Notes under the pieces: model-generated
The model's input: the letters and a program-made list of their open reading frames with translations, nothing else
What the model was told of the DNA's origin: nothing
Database searches by the model: none
From: an uncultured Candidatus Saccharibacteria bacterium
GTDB taxonomy: Bacteria > Patescibacteriota > Saccharimonadia > Saccharimonadales > Saccharimonadaceae
Length of the DNA stretch: 5,180 bases
Direction: 5' to 3'
NCBI GenBank assembly: GCA_938030585.1
Contig: CALHIA010000115.1
Span: 1 to 5,180, forward strand
Position numbers and translations under genes: made by a program
Part shown: positions 4,419 through 5,180 of the stretch, in pieces
Layout of the letters: each line of letters starts with the position of its first letter
Position numbering within the stretch: the first letter of the stretch is position 1

Positions 4419-5180
4419 AGTACTCCCAAAATTCCTTTCAGGGCATATTCGGTATCTTCGTGATTACGCACCGTAATCGTATCGATGCCCATCTGCACGA
4501 CTGGATAATCATTGCCACCCTCTTGCGTCATGTCGCCAAAATAGAGAATATCGTCTTTTTCGACATTCAATTCTTCCATCAAATGGTTCATGCCGAAAGA
4601 TTTATTTAATCCGTCACGGAAGGCGTTAATACTGGTAGTTCCAGCCACCTCAAAAGAGAAGTCCGGTACCTTTTCCTTGGCGAGTTTAGCAATCAAGTTA
4701 CGCTTCTTGCAATCTGGATCCCAGGCGTATTTCGCCTCAGTACCCGCTTTTTGCCCAAGCGCCGAGAAAGTCACCTGGGATAAACGATTTTCGATAATTT
4801 CGTCACCCGGCTGGAGCTTGTCTTCTTCCCAATACCCCACTTCTTTGGCCGAACTTTCCAGAGCTTCGGTGATTTTTGCCACCTCATCTTCGGTTAATGG
4901 ATAATTATAAACTTGCTCCCAGTTCTTCTCATTGTAAGTTGACCCATCGTTGCCGTTGGCGGTTGGCTGGTAGCGATAGTATTGTGTGCCTTGTGCCACA
5001 AAAAGATGAAGATGTGCCAGTTGCGCTGGGGTGACATCGGCGACTTCGACTAAGCGATTGACGATTTGAATTAAAAACTGCTCAAATTTTTGACCAGAAA
5101 TTGGGCAAATCTCAAATTCATTCAAGCATTCGCTGAGTAAAAAGGCCATCTCGTCTGGAATTGGTGTCTTGGCGATATTT
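4415..5180 (-). CDS. HAD-IIB family, eukaryotic-type phosphomannomutase-like protein (5' partial)
   Basis: The gene enters from the right edge. The frame stays open past the first visible ATG (5149), and the preceding residues NIAKTPIPDE fit the segment just after the DxDGT nucleophile motif of HAD enzymes. The true start and that catalytic motif are therefore outside the window. Counting from the Met at 5149: ICPISGQ (14-20) supplies HAD motif II (Ser18), DGLNKSFG (179-186) motif III (Lys183), and GDMTQEGGNDYPV (205-217) motif IV, closely matching the GDKTxPGGNDHEI of PMM1/PMM2-type phosphomannomutases. The cap domain lies at about 60-170, with RLSQVTFSALGQKA aligning to the substrate-binding NGMLNxSPIGRSC of those enzymes. 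The phosphate-binding Arg of that motif is Gln here (132). It may be a phosphomannomutase or a sugar phosphatase. It is the first gene of a leftward unit, coupled to the PRC-barrel gene by an ATGA overlap; the promoter is off-window. Confidence 0.85.
   Translation of the reverse strand, partial: NIAKTPIPDEMAFLLSECLNEFEICPISGQKFEQFLIQIVNRLVEVADVTPAQLAHLHLFVAQGTQYYRYQPTANGNDGSTYNEKNWEQVYNYPLTEDEVAKITEALESSAKEVGYWEEDKLQPGDEIIENRLSQVTFSALGQKAGTEAKYAWDPDCKKRNLIAKLAKEKVPDFSFEVAGTTSINAFRDGLNKSFGMNHLMEELNVEKDDILYFGDMTQEGGNDYPVVQMGIDTITVRNHEDTEYALKGILGVL
4423..4427 (-). promoter_or_regulatory. Shine-Dalgarno of the PRC-barrel gene
   Basis: GGGAG followed by TACT and ATG on the minus strand, lying inside the last codons of the upstream HAD gene. 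It supports the ATG at 4418 and suggests the gene can initiate on its own as well as by coupling. Confidence 0.6.

Noticed and set aside
4590..4904. Rightward 104-codon frame within the HAD gene
   Set aside because: It is antisense to conserved HAD motifs; its apparent protein is a by-product of codon bias.
1..5180. Mobile element, CRISPR array, tRNA or other large novel system
   Set aside because: No terminal inverted repeats, transposase or integrase motifs, spaced repeats or tRNA-like cloverleaf were found; most of the window is core housekeeping genes.

Overview
The window looks like a piece of a small, moderately AT-rich bacterial chromosome. A recA-recX pair beside a PRC-barrel gene and an HAD-IIB/phosphomannomutase-like gene, with very short intergenic gaps, suggests the Candidate Phyla Radiation, most likely a Saccharibacteria (TM7)-type genome. 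That placement is an inference from gene content and style, not from a phylogeny. TGA is used as a stop codon (the HAD gene and the small left-hand gene) and never appears in frame inside a gene. This argues for the standard bacterial code and against the TGA=Gly code of Gracilibacteria/SR1.

Layout, left to right. Positions 1-51 hold an intrinsic terminator, presumably ending a rightward gene outside the window. It overlaps the 3' end of a small leftward Lys/Asn-rich hypothetical gene (410 to 6). A 64-bp divergent spacer (411-474) carries two back-to-back extended -10 promoters. The leftward one has a conventional leader with a good Shine-Dalgarno. The rightward one sits so close to tyrS that its message is probably leaderless. 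tyrS (475-1767) encodes a full-length tyrosyl-tRNA synthetase. A 186-bp spacer (1768-1953) follows, with a probable promoter, a four-codon mini-ORF with its own Shine-Dalgarno, a perfect 6+6 inverted repeat followed by T4, a 10-bp direct repeat, and the strong recA ribosome-binding site. recA (1954-2976) and recX (2976-3836) overlap by one base (TAGTG). Convergent to them, with only 15 bp between, lies a leftward pair: an HAD-IIB phosphomannomutase-like gene that enters from the right edge (5' end missing) and a two-domain PRC-barrel gene, joined by an ATGA overlap.

Function. tyrS supplies Tyr-tRNA. RecA is the recombinase for homologous recombination and repair, and RecX, made from the same message, should modulate RecA filaments. 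The HAD and PRC-barrel genes form a separate, translationally coupled unit; the HAD enzyme probably acts on a phosphosugar and the PRC-barrel protein has no assignable role. No RNA genes, CRISPR arrays, insertion sequences or prophage genes were seen. The points most worth a second look are the recA leader (possible mini-ORF-dependent attenuator), the probable leaderless tyrS promoter, the charged insertion in RecX, and the altered phosphate-binding position in the phosphomannomutase-like protein.
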